A model generated the notes under the pieces. The model searched no databases, had not been told where the DNA came from, and saw only the letters and a list, made by a program, of their open reading frames with translations. A stretch of 64,000 nucleotides of DNA. Origin: Vibrio halioticoli NBRC 102217. GTDB lineage: Bacteria; Pseudomonadota; Gammaproteobacteria; Enterobacterales; Vibrionaceae. Location of the stretch: the NCBI RefSeq assembly GCF_000496695.1, contig NZ_BAUJ01000008.1, positions 1-64,000 on the forward strand. Reading direction: 5' to 3'. Positions within the stretch are counted from its first letter, which is position 1. Every line of letters begins with the position of its first letter. A program made the position numbers and the translations under genes. This document shows positions 45,947-55,609 of the stretch, piece after piece.

Positions 45947-46855
45947 ATGAAAAGCACTGAGCTTAATTTGATTCCTTTCTTTGTCGCTGTGTATGAAGAA
46001 AGCAGTATGTCCAAAGCGGCTAATCGTTTAGGGGTGAGCCAACCTGCGGTAAGTAAAGCCTTAAAACGTCTGCGTGAAATTTACGACGATCCTTTGTTTC
46101 ATCGCAGCCCTGCTGGGGTTAAGCCCACTACTTTTGCCTCTGATATTTACCCTGCGCTGTCGGCGTCGTTTAAAAACTTCACGTCTACATTAACTGCCAC
46201 CAGAGATTTTGATCCTAAGGTATCTGAGCGGATTTTTTCTATCGCTTGCATTCCTTTGGTAGGGTATCGATTGATGCCTGAGCTGCTTTTGAAAATCAAA
46301 AGTTTAGCACCCAATATAGATCTGGATGTTCATCCGCTGTTTACCGAAGACCATGAATTAGATTTAAGACTGCAACGCTATGATTTGGTGATAGATATGC
46401 GCCCAATCGAAAAGACCAGCTTAAAGATAGAAAAGTTAGGTACTGAAAGCGTGCGTGCGATTGTCAGACAAGGGCATCCAAGGATCAGTGACAGTATCAG
46501 CATTGAACAGTTTTTAGCTGAAGAGCACATAGCGGTATCGCGCTGGCAAAGCAGAAGCTCATTTTTATCGAATGATCACTTTCCTGAGCTGAGTAAGCGA
46601 AAAATTGTGTATCGTTCGCCGGGTATTTTAGAAGTGTTGCCTGTGGTATCCAGTACTGACTATATCTCGTTATTTCCGTCATCACTGATAAAGCAAGTGG
46701 GCGGCAATTATCCCATCCAAGTGTTAGAGACGTCGTTTTTAGATATATCAGAAGATTTATGTATGTTGTGGCATCCAAGCCGAACCGCAGAAGCCGGTCA
46801 CAAATGGCTAAGAACTCAAATTCAGAGCGTATCTAAATCGATCTTTAATGATTAG
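45947..46855 (+). CDS. LysR-family transcriptional regulator
   Basis: A 302-residue regulator. The helix-turn-helix is MSKAANRLGVSQPAVSKALK with the following RLREIYDDPLFHRSPAGVKPT typical of the NodD/LeuO-like branch. An effector domain follows. It lies 60 bases after batD in the same direction and is a candidate regulator of the sulfatase/Bat genes, by position only. The ribosome binding site is weak. Confidence 0.85.
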   Translation: MKSTELNLIPFFVAVYEESSMSKAANRLGVSQPAVSKALKRLREIYDDPLFHRSPAGVKPTTFASDIYPALSASFKNFTSTLTATRDFDPKVSERIFSIACIPLVGYRLMPELLLKIKSLAPNIDLDVHPLFTEDHELDLRLQRYDLVIDMRPIEKTSLKIEKLGTESVRAIVRQGHPRISDSISIEQFLAEEHIAVSRWQSRSSFLSNDHFPELSKRKIVYRSPGILEVLPVVSSTDYISLFPSSLIKQVGGNYPIQVLETSFLDISEDLCMLWHPSRTAEAGHKWLRTQIQSVSKSIFND

Positions 46856-46875
46856 AGTAAAGGCGCGGTAACCGT

Positions 46876-46906
46876 CTTGGTATTGTTTTTCCCTTACAAT
46901 ACCAAG
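46876..46906. terminator. Hairpin between convergent genes
   Basis: An 11-bp stem CTTGGTATTGT/ACAATACCAAG with a 9-base loop lies between the LysR gene and the unknown gene at 46926. T runs are short. Confidence 0.55.
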
Positions 46907-46925
46907 AAGGTTTCTAAGCGACAGC

Positions 46926-47255
46926 TTATAGGCTATACCAAGCTTTTCCCGCTTTAAAGCCGATCAGTGATGACATTTGTTCAAGATAAATAGCTGGGAC
47001 TTTTGACAACTCTTTTGGCAATTCTGATTGAGATACAAATTGAGCTAAAAATGACTTGTACGTAGAGAGCATACCTTCATTTGTATCTGTAGCACCTTGT
47101 GCTCTGGCGATTTTACGCGCTTTTTGTGTTAAGTAGCTTTCGATAATGCCCGCTTGGCCACGAAGTAAAGCATGTTTGTTCACCATACCCAGTTCATCGT
47201 TGGCAATATCGTTAGAAATTGTCGTTTTTAGCAGTGTTAGCTTAGATGTATCCAT
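46926..47255 (-). CDS. Hypothetical protein, 109 residues
   Basis: An unrecognised protein (MDTSKLTLLKTTISNDIAND...) that looks wholly helical and soluble, with no signal peptide or membrane segment. I chose the ATG at 47255 because GGGGGAA lies upstream; the frame opens eight codons earlier. It is a single gene convergent with the LysR gene. No function is offered. Confidence 0.6.
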   Translation of the reverse strand: MDTSKLTLLKTTISNDIANDELGMVNKHALLRGQAGIIESYLTQKARKIARAQGATDTNEGMLSTYKSFLAQFVSQSELPKELSKVPAIYLEQMSSLIGFKAGKAWYSL

Positions 47256-47722
47256 TGTTGTATTCCCCCACAGAATCAAAATAAAAGATGAATTCGTGTC
47301 TCATTATTTGCGCACTAAACTAGGCACATAAGCTATGCAAATAAACCATGCACAAAAGGTGTTAAATAATGAACAACGAAAAAAGATGATGCATCCTAAA
47401 TCCAGAATGTTAACTAGTCCACAAAAATCGTATGAATATGTAAGATTGCGAATAAATTAGTTTACTTTTCGCTCTGTTTATGGGTTGAAATTAAGCAATT
47501 TAAAGAGGGTTGTCATTAATTATTAGTACAGTGATCTTTTAAATAAATAGGCGAGATATTAAGGTGCGCAGTATTAATACTAAGTGGATGGACTGTAGTT
47601 TCATGCGTAGTACGACATAATTTACTATGCCTCATAGGAAACACTAATAAACAAGATCTGCATTATAACAAAGACTTACAAGTGATATATCATTTTGGTG
47701 AATATATTTTTTGGAGAGAAAC
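47256..47722. other. Intergenic region without a recognised gene
   Basis: AT-rich, 467 bases. A 41-codon frame starting near 47335 is basic and without a binding site, so I do not call it. No repeat was recognised. Confidence 0.3.
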
Positions 47723-48808
47723 ATGCAGATTGATGGACATCACACTTTAACCTATGTAGTTGCTAGATATGCGGGAATGGATCACTCTCAAGCAGAAAAA
47801 CTGGCTTATTGCGCACAATATGTAGATGAGGCAACAAATTCTGATCCTGTTCATTTCGATAATGGTGCCATGTATAGTCGCGTGGCTTCCGCACACAAAA
47901 TGCTCGACTACCGAAACGCTAGTGATCTGGCAAACCATCTTGTATGGATACCGTTTCATTTTCTACCCGGTAATCAAGGCTTAGAGTCTACTAAAGTACC
48001 TGATGGAGGTTTTGTTCAGCGTTTAGTTTGTACACCCGATAGTCATGTTGCAAGAGATATGCTGCGTATGGTTGCCCAATATAGGCAGACACCATTTGCA
48101 TTACATATGATGGGCATAGCAATGCACGTCTACGCAGATACTTTCGCACATCAAGGCTTTGCGGGTATAAGCCATGAGATAAATGTAGTGGATGAATTAA
48201 CATCTGAAGATTGTGATGCAGGTTTATTCAGTAGGGTTAAAAAGAGTATGCTGAGGTGGAGTATTTCATCAATATCTCCTCTCGGTCATGGTCCAGCGTT
48301 AATATTTCCGGATCTTCCATATCAATCGTGGAATTATGTTGACGGTAACGGGAACAAAGTAGAACGAAATAATACAGAAGACTTTCTGTTAGCCGCGAAC
48401 CAAATGTATAGAGCAATCAAGTGCTTTTTAAATGAAGATAGTTCGATGGATTTGGAGAAACAGGAAGATCTGTCGGAAGAACGAATAAAATGTCTAAGAA
48501 GTATATTAGAAGAGATCAAAGATGATGATGGAGAAAAACGTCATAAAGAATGGTTAACGCGTATTTCTGATGGTTTTTTTGATTTTGGCCCTGATAAACT
48601 AACATTTGAAACTTGTGGTAAAGATAGCTGGAAAGAAATAGCTAGAGGGAAAGCCGTTGCATCCCCATTTTCCAATGGAGCTTCAATTTATAAGTTTAGT
48701 GATAGCTTTTTAACGTCGGATTGGAAGTATTTTCATGATGCTCTAAAAACATATCGATTAGCTATTATTAGGGATGTTCTTCCAAAGTATGATATTTGTG
48801 TAGCTTAA
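47723..48808 (+). CDS. DUF6765-like protein, putative metal-binding
   Basis: A 361-residue protein (MQIDGHHTLTYVVARYAGMD...). His/Asp-rich motifs stand out: GHHTLTY at the start, YCAQYVDEA, and HMMGIAMHVYADTFAHQGFAG at about residues 127-147. The last resembles the helix that holds metal in zinc-dependent phospholipase C-like folds (H-x3-D-x3-H). From memory the whole resembles DUF6765; the function is unknown. There is no signal peptide. GGAGAG precedes the ATG at 47723. Codon use is AT-rich compared with neighbours, which hints at acquisition. Confidence 0.6.
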   Translation: MQIDGHHTLTYVVARYAGMDHSQAEKLAYCAQYVDEATNSDPVHFDNGAMYSRVASAHKMLDYRNASDLANHLVWIPFHFLPGNQGLESTKVPDGGFVQRLVCTPDSHVARDMLRMVAQYRQTPFALHMMGIAMHVYADTFAHQGFAGISHEINVVDELTSEDCDAGLFSRVKKSMLRWSISSISPLGHGPALIFPDLPYQSWNYVDGNGNKVERNNTEDFLLAANQMYRAIKCFLNEDSSMDLEKQEDLSEERIKCLRSILEEIKDDDGEKRHKEWLTRISDGFFDFGPDKLTFETCGKDSWKEIARGKAVASPFSNGASIYKFSDSFLTSDWKYFHDALKTYRLAIIRDVLPKYDICVA

Positions 48809-48864
48809 TAGTTAAAGCGGTCATGTTTTTGATAGGTAACTAATCACTACGAGAAGACACAATT

Positions 48865-48894
48865 CAGAGCCTATAACCCAAGTTACAGGCTCTG
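48865..48894. terminator. Hairpin between convergent genes
   Basis: CAGAGCCT/AGGCTCTG with inner TAAC/GTTA pairing forms a long imperfect stem between the DUF6765-like gene and the SDR. Confidence 0.65.
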
Positions 48895-48923
48895 CAAATA
48901 GCTTAAAACTTACAAGCTATAAC

Positions 48924-49646
48924 TTACAAACGCGCCGTTGCTATTTCGCCACCGTCGATGTGTAATACTTCGCCAGAGATGTAGCTGGCTCTTGTAGAAG
49001 AGATAAAGACGACGGCGTTCGCCACTTCTTGTGGGCTTGCTAGGCGGCCCATTGGGTGGGCGTCTTCTTTGGCTTTAAATTCTGTTGGTGCTGAGATTCT
49101 GTAGCCGTCCCAACCGCCGCCAGGGAAGAGGGTTGAACCGGGTGCGATAGTATTAAAGCGGATTTTTCCTGCGTGCTCTTTTGATAGCGAGTAAACATAT
49201 TGGGTAAGAGCGGCTTTAATTGATGCGTAAGCGCTAGTGCAATCTGTGATAGTCGCGCTAATTGAACCAATGAAAGTGACGGCTGGATTTGGGTTGGTCA
49301 TTGCAGGGATAACCGCTTCGATATTTTTCACAGTGGCAAGCAGGTCAACTTCGATTGAATCTTCCCAGCTGCCACTTAATGCGCTGACGTTCGGAACAAA
49401 TACGTCAACAGCACCAATTTCTGCAATCCACGCTTTAAAGTCGGCTTCTTTAGTGACGTCTAGTTGTTTAGCGAAAACATTGCTGAAATCTTTTAGATTT
49501 TCTAGGGCAAGGTCCAGTTTTTCTTGGCTGCGACCACAAAAGTACACGTTGGCACCTTCTTCTAGAAAGGTTTTTACCATAGTCGCACCAATGCCAGTGC
49601 TACCACCGGTAATTACAATATTTTTGCCTTTGAAATTCAGATCCAT
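48924..49646 (-). CDS. Short-chain dehydrogenase/reductase
   Basis: A 240-residue Rossmann-fold oxidoreductase. The cofactor motif is TGGSTGIG, and the catalytic Ser-Tyr-Lys set appears as GSIS...YASIK. The C-terminal ISGEVLHIDGG is typical of classical SDRs. The usual NNAG motif is replaced by PNVSAL. Arg in FCGRSQEK suggests NADP(H). The substrate is unknown. It is a single gene. Confidence 0.85.
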   Translation of the reverse strand: MDLNFKGKNIVITGGSTGIGATMVKTFLEEGANVYFCGRSQEKLDLALENLKDFSNVFAKQLDVTKEADFKAWIAEIGAVDVFVPNVSALSGSWEDSIEVDLLATVKNIEAVIPAMTNPNPAVTFIGSISATITDCTSAYASIKAALTQYVYSLSKEHAGKIRFNTIAPGSTLFPGGGWDGYRISAPTEFKAKEDAHPMGRLASPQEVANAVVFISSTRASYISGEVLHIDGGEIATARL

Positions 49647-49838
49647 ATCGTCAATATCCTCATTATTTTTAATACTTTAGGTTTGCTTGTCACAACCTAA
49701 TTTTATGATTCTTATAACAGTATATGCTGATCTGCAATCGAAAAGGCAAGGTGTTACTTACTTTGTATTTTTCAAAGGTAATCGTCATATTGAAGCTAGC
49801 AATAACGGCGTGCTTCGGAGTGAATTCGATCGCTTAAT

Positions 49839-50075
49839 TTAGGCTGATGGCGCAGCAGATGAACTCGCCGGGTACTCTATATCGTGTTCAATATAATCAT
49901 CTTCGCTAAACCAAGTTACTGTGCCCACATAATCATTTTCATTTAGTCTGCTATCGATAAGAGCGGCAAAGCGGGCGGTCATTTTGAATAAGCCATTTTT
50001 ATTTTCGAGGCCAGAGAGCAGATCTGCGGCAATGCCTTGTGCTTTGTCGTCCAGTTGTAAGTTCATGTAGTGCAT
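49839..50075 (-). CDS. Hypothetical protein, 78 residues
   Basis: A small soluble acidic protein (MHYMNLQLDDKAQGIAADLL...) with a Ser/Ala/Pro tail. AGGTAAA precedes the ATG at 50075; the internal ATG three codons later is an alternative. The family is not recognised. Confidence 0.55.
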   Translation of the reverse strand: MHYMNLQLDDKAQGIAADLLSGLENKNGLFKMTARFAALIDSRLNENDYVGTVTWFSEDDYIEHDIEYPASSSAAPSA

Positions 50076-50199
50076 CTTTTACCTGTCTATATTTCCTGAT
50101 CTATATTGCCCAAATGGCAAGAGTCTTGCTCCAAGCGCCACAGTATGCAGGTTAGCGTCTCAAGTTGTAAGTGAATTCGTTATTCGGTGAGGGCAGGTG

Positions 50200-50270
50200 A
50201 TACCAATCGTACTAAATAACTGGTCATTTTAACAAGCTAGCTCTGATCACTTACTTAGTGTGATTGGTAT
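50200..50270. repeat. 71-bp imperfect inverted repeat (MITE-like)
   Basis: Perfect 9-bp ends ATACCAATC/GATTGGTAT continue into imperfect arms (about 13 of 18 further bases pair) around a 16-base loop. The form suggests a small non-coding mobile repeat. No full second copy was found in the window. Confidence 0.6.
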
Positions 50271-50286
50271 GAGTTTGTGGAGTGAT

Positions 50287-50320
50287 AAAAAATGCCGCAA
50301 AGCGTACAAGCAATGCGGCA
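50287..50320 (-). terminator. Terminator of the Tricorn-like gene
   Basis: TGCCGCA/TGCGGCA stem with a 14-base loop, followed by six T on the minus strand, 26 bases past the stop. Confidence 0.85.
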
Positions 50321-50345
50321 GATTATTTAAGTGTCAATTCAGCGC

Positions 50346-53300
50346 TTATTTATTGGAAAGCAACTGTTTAACTGCGGTTTCTAGCTGAACATCACGCTGG
50401 TTCGCAATGCTGTCAGGATAGTTATGAACAATCACATCAGGCACTATTTCTTGGTTTTCTAACCAGTTACCGTGTTTGTCTTTCATACCAAGTTGTGGCA
50501 CGCCATAGACAAGCATTGGGTTTTGCTGGTGTTGCCAGTTTACGAAAGTACCAGTCCCTGGAACCGTATCACCGACAACTTTACCTAACTTGTTGTCTTG
50601 ATATAGCTGTGCCATAACCGAAGCGTCAGAATAACAGTAAGAGTTGACTAACAGTACAGTAGGTTTGGTCCAACGTCGGATTGGGAATTTTGCTGCTTGA
50701 TAACCGTCACGACTAACCGCTGTGCCGTATTGAACCGCAGATAATAGGTCAACAATTTGGTCATGCAGATTACCACCAGTGTTAAATCGGATATCAATTA
50801 CTACTGCATCTTTATCACGATTTTCGCCAAACAGTTTATCGACTAACTGCTTATAACTGTCTGAGTCCATTTGCGGTACGTGCACATAGCCAATTTTTCC
50901 TTTTGATAGGGTATCAGCCAGTTTTTCGTTTTTAGCGACCCAGTATTGATAAGAGAGTTTAAATTCTTGTTTATTATCAATAGGGAATACCTGCACATTT
51001 ACCACTTTGTCTGTATCAGGCTTAACAACACCAAGGGTAGTTGGTTTGCCGATAAGGTTGCGTAAGTATGGGTAAATATCATCAGATTTTTGGATAGCTG
51101 TACCGTTAACGGTTTTGATGATGCTACCTGCCACAATGGCAGAGTTAGGTAGATCGGACGGGCCGTTGTCTAACACTGTATCTACGCGCACCCCTTCACC
51201 TTGGTAACTGTCGTCATAAAATACGCCTAAGGCACCTACTTTTTCCCAATCTTGCCCTTGTTCGTAGAACGAGGCGCCAGTATGTGAAGCGTTTAATTCA
51301 CCGACCATCTCACTGAGCAAAATCGCAAAGTCTTGATAGGTGTGAACCGCCGGCAAATGGCGTGCGTAACTGGTTTTTAACCCAGCCCAATCAACGTCGT
51401 GTAACTTGGCGTTGTAAAAACGTTGTTCAGTCAAACGCCATACATGGTTAAAGATGTAATTTCTTTCTTGTGCAAAATCAAATTCAGCTTGTAGATCAAA
51501 AGCTTGAGTCTTTGATTGATGAGTAGCAAGGCTGTAGTTTTCGATAGTGCCATTGCCTAACATAATCAAAGAGCTGCCATCATTACTCAACTGAATTTGC
51601 GATACAGCTGCTGCAGGACGAGTAAATAACGGTGTGAACTCTTGGGTTGCGACTGAGAAAGTGGCAAACACAAGGTTCTCTTTTTGATTGTAAGCGACCA
51701 GTACATCTTTGTTGTCTGGTGACAACGCCGCAAACTCCAAATTAAGTGACAGTGGTGTTAAGCGATGTATGCGCTGAGCAAGTCCTTTGGCGTCCACCTC
51801 AGTTTTAGGTGCGGTTGGTGCTTGTTGTTCATCTTGTTTTTTCGCTTTGCTGTCGTCTTTGTCTTTCGATTTATCTTGGTCACTTGTCGCAGTGAGTGCG
51901 ACGGCATCTTGATGTTTAAACCAGTTGTACTCTGTGAATTTATTTAAAGAAACACCATACACATCAAGCTGTGTTGGTGAGCCATCTAGTTTGGTTACGC
52001 CGTCTTTTGTGGTTAGCCAATAAGCAATTTGACCATCGTTTGAGAAAACGGGCGAGAACTTACCAAAACCACTTTGGCTCAACACGATGCGGCTATCTTT
52101 TTTGTTGCTATCAAACATCACAATTTTGTTTGCGCCAAACAAACTGCCAGTGCGAGATATGACATATTGGCTATCTGGTGACCAGTTGTAGCTCCAATCA
52201 CTCCTAGCATACGAATAAAGCTCAGTAGATTTAACCAACGGTATAATCGATTTATTGGCAAGGTTTTCAACAACTAAGTTATTAATATCAACGCGGTAGG
52301 CGATTTTTTTGTTGTCAGGAGAGAGAACGGGTTGGTACTCATCTTGCGGAGTTTGCGTAATTGCTGTTTCGGTAATAGATGTCGAACCAATAAAGCCTGG
52401 GTCGGTCGCATTCACTTGACTGCGGTAGATATCCCAATTGCCGTTTCGCTCAGAGCTGTAGTACAGAGATTTACCATCATTAGAGAAAGACACGTCTTTT
52501 TCTTGTTGCCCAGTGTGCGTGACGCGAACTACGCTACCACTGTTCATAGAGACGACGAAAATATCACCACGCGCCACAATAGCGGCTTCTTTGCCTGATG
52601 GAGACACGGCAAATTCGGTAGCTTGATATTTAAGGTTAACGTTGCGCTCACCCGCTTGCAGTTCTTGCTTGCGGATATGGATAGCGACTTTATGACTTTT
52701 GGCTTCTTGGCTAGGTTTTATCCAAATATCGCCATCATAACTAAACACTAAATCGTTTTGCTTACTTACTGACAATGAACGCAGTGGGAATGTATCAAAA
52801 AACGTTTGTTGCTCAGGTTTCGCTGAAGGGTTGTTAATCTCTTTACGCCATACATTAAATGAGCCTGAACGTTCAGATAAATAATACATAGCGCTATCGT
52901 CAGCGGACCAATGTGCGTCTCTGTCTTCACCCTTGAAGTAGGTTAGCTGCAGGTGTTTACCGCCTTTGTATAGCCAGATATCACGCGCCGATGCCGAGGT
53001 ATGGTGCTTGCGCCATTCTTGTTCAATAGAAGGTCGGTCGGTATAGAGAAAGCCTTGCGCCGTGTGTGCGCTATCAAAGCTGCTGACCGCATTGCCAAGC
53101 TCTAGGTGTTCTCGTCCGCCTGTGGCATTGACCGAGTATAGGTAGAAGCCGCCGCCAAATAAGCCGTTGCCCATATTGGCTTTGTTGTTACCAATGCGGC
53201 GACTTTCGAAATAAACCGTGCTGCTATCAGGGCTGTATGCGTAAGGGACGTCTTTGCTTGGATGGTAAGTTAAACGCTGTGATTGTCCGCTATTTACATC

Positions 53301-53609
53301 CATAGTAAATACATCACCAGTGCCGAAACGGTTAGAGGTGAAGGCAATGGATTTGCCATTTGGAGACCATACTGGATGACTGCTAAATACTGACTCGCTG
53401 GTTAATGGAAGTGCATCTCCACCAGTGCTTGGCACAAGCCAAAGCTGCCCAGCGTAACGAAAGACAATTTGTGAACCATCGGGTGATACTGCGGCATCGC
53501 GATACCAGTTTGCAGAATTGGCAGTGTCAGTTTGCTGTACTGGGGCGGCAAACACCACCGAAGTAGAAACAGCCAACAGGCCAAGTGTTTGAGTCAGGCG
53601 TTTAAACAC
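50346..53609 (-). CDS. Tricorn-like S41 peptidase
   Basis: A 1087-residue exported protein. The GTG at 53609, with GGGAA upstream, gives a clean signal peptide (FKRLTQTLGLLAVSTSVVFA); an ATG seven codons earlier has no binding site. Two WD40-like propellers follow (repeats such as DAAVSPDGSQIVF, SPDNKKIAYRV). A charged low-complexity linker at about 575-605 (DQDKSKDKDDSKAKKQDE) precedes a Tricorn core/PDZ region and an S41 domain with the likely nucleophile serine in YCYSDASVMAQ. The family degrades peptides; a periplasmic role is likely. It is a single gene. Confidence 0.85.
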   Translation of the reverse strand: MFKRLTQTLGLLAVSTSVVFAAPVQQTDTANSANWYRDAAVSPDGSQIVFRYAGQLWLVPSTGGDALPLTSESVFSSHPVWSPNGKSIAFTSNRFGTGDVFTMDVNSGQSQRLTYHPSKDVPYAYSPDSSTVYFESRRIGNNKANMGNGLFGGGFYLYSVNATGGREHLELGNAVSSFDSAHTAQGFLYTDRPSIEQEWRKHHTSASARDIWLYKGGKHLQLTYFKGEDRDAHWSADDSAMYYLSERSGSFNVWRKEINNPSAKPEQQTFFDTFPLRSLSVSKQNDLVFSYDGDIWIKPSQEAKSHKVAIHIRKQELQAGERNVNLKYQATEFAVSPSGKEAAIVARGDIFVVSMNSGSVVRVTHTGQQEKDVSFSNDGKSLYYSSERNGNWDIYRSQVNATDPGFIGSTSITETAITQTPQDEYQPVLSPDNKKIAYRVDINNLVVENLANKSIIPLVKSTELYSYARSDWSYNWSPDSQYVISRTGSLFGANKIVMFDSNKKDSRIVLSQSGFGKFSPVFSNDGQIAYWLTTKDGVTKLDGSPTQLDVYGVSLNKFTEYNWFKHQDAVALTATSDQDKSKDKDDSKAKKQDEQQAPTAPKTEVDAKGLAQRIHRLTPLSLNLEFAALSPDNKDVLVAYNQKENLVFATFSVATQEFTPLFTRPAAAVSQIQLSNDGSSLIMLGNGTIENYSLATHQSKTQAFDLQAEFDFAQERNYIFNHVWRLTEQRFYNAKLHDVDWAGLKTSYARHLPAVHTYQDFAILLSEMVGELNASHTGASFYEQGQDWEKVGALGVFYDDSYQGEGVRVDTVLDNGPSDLPNSAIVAGSIIKTVNGTAIQKSDDIYPYLRNLIGKPTTLGVVKPDTDKVVNVQVFPIDNKQEFKLSYQYWVAKNEKLADTLSKGKIGYVHVPQMDSDSYKQLVDKLFGENRDKDAVVIDIRFNTGGNLHDQIVDLLSAVQYGTAVSRDGYQAAKFPIRRWTKPTVLLVNSYCYSDASVMAQLYQDNKLGKVVGDTVPGTGTFVNWQHQQNPMLVYGVPQLGMKDKHGNWLENQEIVPDVIVHNYPDSIANQRDVQLETAVKQLLSNK

Positions 53610-53762
53610 GAAATATTCCCATCTAGACAAAAGATAAACGGTAGCAAATTGCGCCTTAGCTTTGGGTTATATTATCGGTAAATTAGCTTTCAATAACCGT
53701 GCTAAGTCTTTGCTAAGCAAAGAATAAGAATAGTTGAGAGCGTGGTGATTTTAAAATAAATA

Positions 53763-53804
53763 GGGCTAAACCTCATCAAAGCTATGTTTGATGCGATTTA
53801 GCCC
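53763..53804 (-). terminator. Long hairpin terminator
   Basis: Arms GGGCTAAA...CATCAAA and TTTGATG...TTTAGCCC pair across a small bulge. T-rich sequence follows on the minus strand. It ends the FGE-like/phosphatase operon. Confidence 0.8.
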
Positions 53805-53836
53805 GATAAAACCATCAGTATTAAATGAATAAACCG

Positions 53837-55558
53837 TTATTTTTTGCTCGCTGTATTGCTCATGGTATTGGTCACTTCATTGAGCACATTACCGGTCGCG
53901 CCACTAGGTAGGGTGATGCCCAATAGGTTAGATAAAGTGGGTGCAATATCATAAGGGGTGATAGCAGTGGTGACTTTTTGCGCGCTGATGTTATGCCCGG
54001 CAAAAATGACAGGTACATGCGTATCATAACGCCACGGCGAGCCATGAGTGGAAGCTACCGTTAAGCCATCCATATCATTAATATAAGTTCTAGGCTCGAA
54101 TACCAAATAGACATCACCGGAGCGATTAGCATGATAATTGTTGCTGATCATGGTATTGAGATAACTATCGGCTAATCGCCCTGTTGCGATATCTTCACTG
54201 GTGACAGCGCTCGCAACGCCTTTTATTTTCATCGCTTCCTCGGCAATAACGGCTTGTAATTGTGCAAGGTCGATGGATTTTTGTTTGATTAACTCGTGAT
54301 TCAAATACACATAAGGCTGAGCATAAAGCCTTATGATCTCTTCATTAACCGCAAACTCTGTGGCAAGTCGTTGTTTGAGGTTGTCGGTGAGTAAATTGGA
54401 TTTATCAAAATACTGGGCTTGTTTTAACCCAAGTGAAGCGGCCACAGGGGAGGCTTCAGGCGCGCCATGATCGGCGGACAATACAATCACGGTGTTGTCT
54501 AAACCCACGTGCTTGTCTATCTCAGCAAACAATCCTTGCAAGGTTCTATCTAAACGAATCAAGTTATCCTCGGCTTCAAGGCTTGATGGTCCATAAAGAT
54601 GCAGCACATAATCATTGGATGAAAAGCTGATCGCTAGAAAATCGGTGACACTGCGACGCCCTAATTGTTCGTCCTTGAGCAAGGTTTTGGCAAAATCTGC
54701 GGTGATTTCATCGCCTGCAGGGCTGATGGTGAGCATGGTCGAATAATAAGGGAAACTTTCTGGCCCATAAGGGTGGGGAAAGGTTCTTTGAAAACCGGCC
54801 AAATCGAATTTGTGTTGCTGTGAGACTTCTTCAAGTGTGTATTTATCCCTTGCTAGAGCAAGTTCCCAACGCTTACCTGAATATTGTGAAGGCATGTTCT
54901 TGTTATTCCACGCCTCGACCCAGTGCGGATAGCGGGTGTAGTAATAATCACTGGTGACAAACTCTGCAGTGGCTTTGGAAAACCAAAAGGCTTTGCCTGT
55001 GTGGCCGGCCAGTGCAATAGCGCCGCGATCTTTAGTGGACACGGCAAACACTTTTGAGCGGCCATTGTTGGAAATTGTCAGCTCATCACCAAAAGTGGAG
55101 ACTAGCATTGGTGCAGGTGAGCGGCCGTCTTGCTTAGCGGTGCGTTGGGTTGGATCAATTTCTGTGGATTGATCAACCCCTGCTTGTTGAGTGAGCATTT
55201 GGTAGTCACCATCTTCAACGTTATACACCAAGCGTTGCAGGGCGCGGTCATACCAAACGTTGCCGACCATGCCATGCACCGAAGGAGGCGCACCGGTGGC
55301 GAGTGAAGCGTGACCGACAATAGTTTCGGTGTTGGCGTGTTGATAATGGGCATTGTTATAATAGACGCCGTTATCCATTAGGTAACGAAAACCGCCATCG
55401 GTGAAATTATGCTTATAACGCTCTAGAAGATCTCCGCGCAGTCCATCGACTGTGATCTGCAATACCAGTTTAGGTTGGGTGTCTTGCGCGTAAGCAAAAG
55501 CACTAAATAGCCCCATACTGGCAAAGCTTAAACCCAGTGCAATTAGTTGTTTTTTCAT
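53837..55558 (-). CDS. Alkaline phosphatase-superfamily hydrolase (PafA-like)
   Basis: A 573-residue exported enzyme with a signal peptide ending AYA. Metal-site motifs are QITVDGLRGD, LSADHGAPEA and STHGSPWRYDTHVP. The probable nucleophile is a threonine in NTETIVGHASLATG, so it should not need formylglycine. It resembles PafA-type phosphatases and nucleotide pyrophosphatase/phosphodiesterases; the substrate is uncertain. It lies 51 bases after the FGE-like gene, probably co-transcribed. Confidence 0.82.
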   Translation of the reverse strand: MKKQLIALGLSFASMGLFSAFAYAQDTQPKLVLQITVDGLRGDLLERYKHNFTDGGFRYLMDNGVYYNNAHYQHANTETIVGHASLATGAPPSVHGMVGNVWYDRALQRLVYNVEDGDYQMLTQQAGVDQSTEIDPTQRTAKQDGRSPAPMLVSTFGDELTISNNGRSKVFAVSTKDRGAIALAGHTGKAFWFSKATAEFVTSDYYYTRYPHWVEAWNNKNMPSQYSGKRWELALARDKYTLEEVSQQHKFDLAGFQRTFPHPYGPESFPYYSTMLTISPAGDEITADFAKTLLKDEQLGRRSVTDFLAISFSSNDYVLHLYGPSSLEAEDNLIRLDRTLQGLFAEIDKHVGLDNTVIVLSADHGAPEASPVAASLGLKQAQYFDKSNLLTDNLKQRLATEFAVNEEIIRLYAQPYVYLNHELIKQKSIDLAQLQAVIAEEAMKIKGVASAVTSEDIATGRLADSYLNTMISNNYHANRSGDVYLVFEPRTYINDMDGLTVASTHGSPWRYDTHVPVIFAGHNISAQKVTTAITPYDIAPTLSNLLGITLPSGATGNVLNEVTNTMSNTASKK

Positions 55559-55609
55559 AGTAATGACCTATTTAGACCTGATTTTAAAACCTGGTTTTTA
55601 AAACGCACA

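Noticed and set aside
47335-47460. 41-codon basic frame in the gap before the DUF6765-like gene
   Set aside because: No binding site and no recognisable pattern.
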